A stretch of 64,000 nucleotides of DNA from contig JAAONU010000006.1 in assembly GCA_012932295.1 (NCBI GenBank), forward strand, positions 29,600,882 to 29,664,881, read 5' to 3'. The DNA is from Cyclina sinensis (taxonomy: Eukaryota; Mollusca; Bivalvia; Venerida; Veneridae). Positions 60,631 to 64,000 of the stretch are shown one piece after another. Within the stretch, counting starts at the first letter, position 1; each line of letters starts with the position of its first letter. Under the pieces are notes generated by a model. It was given only the letters and a program-made list of their open reading frames with translations, made no database searches and was not told the DNA's origin. The position numbers and the translations under genes were made by a program.

Positions 60631-61108
60631 TAGCCTAATTAATTAAGCTTAAAGTGTTGAACCCATTTTATAATTCTGATATTTTTTAGTTGTTCAACCT
60701 TTAAGCCTAATTTTAAACTGCATATAACTGAGCGGATATTGTTCGGTAGATTCTTTACCCTACCCTAGTTAACTTATTACCTTGAACACCGAGTATTCCG
60801 ATTGCCAAATTTTCAATAAAATGGTGGATAAATCAGGTACGAAATAAGTGTTTCAGTTCTATACTTATGTATTTGTGTGTTTTCTTGGATTACAGGATCA
60901 GGCATGAATTTAGTTATCATATTTTTATCATTTTTGCCTTAAACTCTGTGAACTGTTGGACAAACGAGCCATAAAAAGTGCCCAATCGCCTACGATTGGG
61001 CGAGTTCGCTTAGCCAGATGCAGATCAAAGTGAGACGTAGAAGGTGAACAACAATAAAAAATCAGATTGTAAAATGGGTTCACCTTCGGAGGCGAAATAG
61101 TGAGACTA
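60631..61108. mobile_element. Inner 478-bp non-autonomous transposon, second copy of the same family
   Basis: Starts TAGCCTAATTAATTAAGC, ends GGAGGCGAAATAGTGAGACTA, with a perfect 9-bp duplication on both sides. Removing it restores the LINE frame exactly: DLRN-MLLPKYYTRRPSM. It contains a perfect hairpin at 60980-61001 (GCCCAATCG, loop CCTA, CGATTGGGC). No coding capacity beyond chance frames. Confidence 0.88.
60980..61001. other. Perfect 9-bp-stem hairpin inside the inner element
   Basis: GCCCAATCG-CCTA-CGATTGGGC. It is not followed by a T-tract; function unknown. Confidence 0.7.
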
Positions 61109-61117
61109 AAGAAATAT
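61109..61117. repeat. Right 9-bp TSD of the inner element
   Basis: AAGAAATAT. Confidence 0.88.
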
Positions 61118-61452
61118 GTTATTACCAAAGTACTATACAAGAAGACCTAGTATGTTTAAATTTGTAGAAATGTTGACATGTAATAGGAGAAAAACTTTAT
61201 GTAATTTATGTAGATATACTGAACAGGCCTTAGTAATTAGACAAAACTGTATTAGAAATGTCAGTTCTCAATAGATGTTAATGTCAAACAATAGATGCAT
61301 CTTGATAAATATTCGTTTAAATATCATCCTCGGGACGAATATATACTGAATTTTGACCTTGTATGTATATGAGTAATTGATTTTATGGACGAGGAACTGT
61401 AAATGTTTAAGTCCTAAATAAAATGATTGTTCTGTTCTATTCTGCTCTGTTC
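61118..61452 (+). pseudogene. LINE C-terminal end and 3'UTR
   Basis: Continues the LINE after the inner insertion: KYYTRRPSMFKFVEML, NRRKTLCNLCRYTEQALVIR, stop near 61273. A ~150-bp 3'UTR follows and a TTCTG-type pentamer tail at about 61424-61452, the kind of short repeat tail found on CR1-like LINEs. Confidence 0.8.
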
Positions 61453-61494
61453 CTATGATTTCGGTTCACATTCGGAGGCGAAATAGCGAGACTA

Positions 61495-61503
61495 ATTGTT
61501 CTT
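61495..61503. repeat. Right 9-bp TSD of the outer element
   Basis: ATTGTTCTT, one difference from 59786-59794. Confidence 0.7.
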
Positions 61504-62104
61504 TCAAAGAAATATTTCGATAAATTAAGTTCTTTGTAATTTTTCACTAGATCTTAGATTTTCTGTTGTCTATCTTCAGTGGCACGGTTTAAGATATTTC
61601 CTTCATTAGTCTTGATATTTCGGGTATACTTTTAAAAATGATATTCATCTTCATTTTCATTCGTTCATTTATCGTGCATTTTCTTTCTTATACCTGAATT
61701 TTGAAATTTCGAGGTTGTGTGAAGACAGTATGAACTTTGTCAACGCAGTTCTGAATTTACTTGTTTTAATGCCATTTAAATCATTTAATCAACTGAAATA
61801 GTTTATACTTTTTATAGTTCCCTAAACTGCGTGATCCCTTTTATTCTTCCCGTCCATAGACTAAGCAGGAGTCGGGGAACCATCCCCTACCAGCCTTACA
61901 AAATTATTTCAAACTATATAAACTTTCAAAAACAACATAATCTCTAGACATACAATATTTCTATAATAGACTGTTTTCTTATAGTAAGCCTTCAGGTAAA
62001 CTGGTATTATAAGAGAAGACATACTCTATGCAAAAAGAATCATCTTTAAAATGTAATTTGATAAAAGATTTCCTCACAGTATTTTTGACACCTAGATATG
62101 TTAA
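61504..62104. other. No gene recognised
   Basis: AT-rich; the right end adjoins the LINE remnant. Confidence 0.5.
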
Positions 62105-62232
62105 AAAATTATAGTTAAACCCGTTTTCCTTTCTAACTCATGCTTATCAAGAAATGTACATTTTTCTTTTATAACATCTTTGACGTATCTTATCCCTTTG
62201 CCATACCATGTTTTCATAAATATACCTTTGTT

Positions 62233-62244
62233 ATCATTTAAAAA
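62233..62244. repeat. Left 12-bp TSD of SINE
   Basis: ATCATTTAAAAA, identical to 62474-62485. Confidence 0.88.
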
Positions 62245-62473
62245 CCCGGTTCAATCCCCATCAGGGCCGGCAGAATTTCTTAATAATAATTGATCTATAG
62301 GTCATTTGTCCCTCACCTCTGAAGCAAGAGAGGAAGTAGTCAGTCACTTGCGGAGAAATTGGTATACAATGTAAGTATACTGGTTGGATACCCAGGAAGA
62401 CTTGTTAGTTGGACTTACCTTATGGATATGACCTTAGCTGTTAAACTGGCGTTAAACCCCAATAAAACAAACA
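62245..62473 (+). mobile_element. tRNA-derived SINE (5' truncated) inserted in the LINE remnant
   Basis: 229 bp. Begins at the B box (CCCGGTTCAATCCC), so the A-box half is missing. Body includes GTAAGTATACTGGTTGGATA and CCCAGGAAGACTTG; 3' end TGGCGTTAAACCCCAATAAA then ACAAACA, an ending I know from molluscan SINE-like repeats. The 12-bp TSD shows it inserted by target-primed reverse transcription. Confidence 0.85.
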
Positions 62474-62485
62474 ATCATTTAAAAA
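62474..62485. repeat. Right 12-bp TSD of SINE
   Basis: ATCATTTAAAAA. Confidence 0.88.
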
Positions 62486-63040
62486 ATAGGGTTATAAAAA
62501 AGGGGCATTTCTGAAAAGCCTTGCATTGTTGAAATCTGTATATTGTCGACCAACTTAGAACATGTGTATAAAACATATTTCCAAAAATCATTTTTTTACC
62601 ACTACATTTACGTAAAGTTTACCATAGTTATATTTTTTTCAAAATTTACTATCTTATCAACAAAACCGTAACACGTATTATTGCTTGCCATAACTATTCT
62701 TCTTAACCACGTTAATTTTCGACTTTCCATGTAATAAAAACATCTATCATATTCAGACCACCTTTAGTTATGTCTTTTATTATAATAGACCTCTTAATTT
62801 TCGGAGTACCTTGCCATATGAAATCAAAATAAAGTTTATCTATCTCCTTTATCATTTCACTATCAGGATTAGGTAAGGATGTAAAAAGATGAGTCAAAAG
62901 TGGTAAAAGAAAAGGTTTCACCACTGTAATTCTACCGATAGGGGTAAGTTCTCTTCCCTTCCAGTGGAGAATGCTATTTTTGATTTTTTTTTCTATTTTC
63001 TCCCTAAAATTTATGTCGGTCATTTCACTTTTTTTAAGAT

Positions 63041-64000
63041 TCTACTTCTCAGTTAAAGACACATACATCTCTATGAATAAATCGAAACAATGAAGGAAAG
63101 TTAGATAATTGTTTGAGCTGATAAGCCTTAATTGGCACATCTGCCAATTAAAATACTTACAGTAATCACTTTTACAATTATATAGCTTGATCATCAATAG
63201 GATTTTTAATTATTAAAAAACAATGTATCACAACAGAAATTAGTCTTAGTTAGAAAAGGTGCTCTTCAGAAATATAGTTTCCTGCGTTGGAAAAAAATAC
63301 AACAAGAATAGTGACTAAATACCAAAAACGTTTTGGTACAAAAACATTGCTAATATTTTTGCACAATGATAATTAAGATAACATTTCACTAGAAATTTAG
63401 TAACAAATAAAACTTGTTTACATATTCTTTCAACTAAGGAAACAAAAAATAATCAGTTTCAGTTTGAACAGTTAAGACCTGTTCGAACATTTTGTTTTTC
63501 TTTTTGACAAATAATTAATAAGCATGTATTATTTTTAGAATGTTTATCTGCTAAAAAAACCGAGTGACTGGGTTATGATTACTACACTGTAATTTAGGTG
63601 GTACATCTTACAACAGAACTCGTATCTACAGGAAAAATTCAAAAAGATATCTAGACATACAAAAAAGATATGAAGATTTAAGTTAATTTTTCACCAGAGT
63701 CGGTTCCGTGTTTGCAACATAAATTCTTATAGCATATATAAGAGAGAAGTTCTATAAAACAACTAAATATTTACAAAATTTCAAATCTTTATAACTTTTT
63801 TTTTTTTTTTAAAAGATATTTTAAAAATTTAAAAAATCCCCGTGCTTGTTATTCTTTTTACAATGTGTATATATACTTTCAAAATACTCAGAAAAGACAA
63901 CTAAAACTAATTCACTGGGGTTGCTACTAAATGATAAGGTTTCAAAGGTGGTACATAAGTGGCCTGGTACATAACTGGAATGGTTTATAAGGTGTTACAC
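63041..64000. other. AT-rich right end, no gene
   Basis: Contains a small hairpin near 63130-63150 (AATTGGCA / TGCCAATT) and T- and A-tracts near 63795-63835. No frame or repeat family recognised. Confidence 0.5.

Larger units (their letters stand above)
59795..61494. mobile_element. Outer transposon copy (TAGCCTAATT...GAGACTA), interrupted
   Basis: Left arm 59795-about 59875 matches the first ~80 bp of the element at 60631-61108 (AAAGTGTTGAACC, CTGATATTTTTTAG, TCAACCTTTAA). Right arm 61463-61494 matches its last 32 bp (GGTTCACATTCGGAGGCGAA, ATAGCGAGACTA) with two changes. The ends are flanked by a near-perfect 9-bp direct repeat. Between the arms sits a LINE 3' part. Termini TAGCCT / TAGTCT form a very short imperfect inverted repeat. 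No transposase. A 9-bp TSD is usual for Mutator-like transposons, but the family is not recognised. Confidence 0.75.
62105..63040 (-). pseudogene. L1/Tx1-like LINE remnant, RT C-terminal region
   Basis: On the minus strand from 63023: NFREKIEKKIKNSILHWKGR, ELTPIGRITVVKPFLLPLLT, FTSLPNPDSEMIKEIDKLYF, DFIWQGTPKIKRSIIIKDIT, KGGLNMIDV. The frame shifts near 62745 and continues YMESRKLTWLRRIVM, then FSEMPLFYNPIF. After the SINE interruption it reads NDNKGIFMKTWYGKGIRYVK, DVIKEKCTFLDKHEL. This order (RxLTxxGR, LPNP, FIW, GGLNM, LTWL, GI.Y..D) is typical of the region after RT in L1/Tx1-like LINEs. It lacks RT itself and has at least two frame breaks, so it is dead. Confidence 0.88.

Overview
The window looks like nuclear DNA of a mollusc, most likely a marine bivalve. 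This is an inference from AT-rich intron-containing sequence, degenerate TCAAGGTCA-type repeat fields, two tRNA-derived SINE copies (one ending in a 3' end I associate with molluscs), and several LINE lineages beside a Ty3/Gypsy element. There is no bacterial organisation (no operons, no CRISPR). Host coding sequence is sparse; most of the 64 kb is repeats and transposons.

Region by region. (1) 1-2530: the first two coding exons of an SLC16/monocarboxylate-transporter-like gene on the minus strand (1093-751 and 217-101), joined by phase-matched splice sites and running off the left edge. Just upstream sits a 1,068-bp palindromic foldback transposon with an 8-bp target-site duplication. (2) 3760-10240: diverged short-period repeats, including fields dense in TCAAGGTCA and in TGACGTCA. 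(3) 10357-10421: a possible terminal exon. (4) 10683-16611 and about 17340-22770: two large minisatellites (34-bp and 31-bp units). The second has a nearly perfect 1,110-bp higher-order duplication and a SINE inserted in it. (5) 22770-35300: mostly single-copy AT-rich DNA with one good internal exon candidate (24731-24821), a decayed Gypsy relic (26956-27810) and small tandem arrays. (6) 35304-44297: a full-length, apparently very young Ty3/Gypsy element on the minus strand. It has 1,103-bp LTRs that look identical, a 4-bp TSD, a primer-binding site, a polypurine tract and an intact 1,399-residue Pol, but no recognisable gag. A second frame after pol lacks an AUG and encodes a three-fold repeat. 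(7) 45949-46629: two phase-compatible exon candidates of an unrecognised gene. (8) 48100-56290: a satellite field of about 180-bp units, partly inverted, from which a 27-bp array (54540-55890) seems to have been spun off. (9) 56470-59668: a LINE with two one-base frameshifts in pol. (10) 59795-61494: a three-layer nest, a transposon with 9-bp TSDs containing a LINE 3' part that itself contains a 478-bp second copy of the outer transposon. (11) 62105-63040: an L1/Tx1-like LINE remnant interrupted by a SINE with a 12-bp TSD.

The clearest new-looking observations are the nested 9-bp-TSD element family, the foldback element, and the gag-less Gypsy element with its triple-repeat downstream frame. 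All identifications come from reading motifs by eye; no database search was possible.
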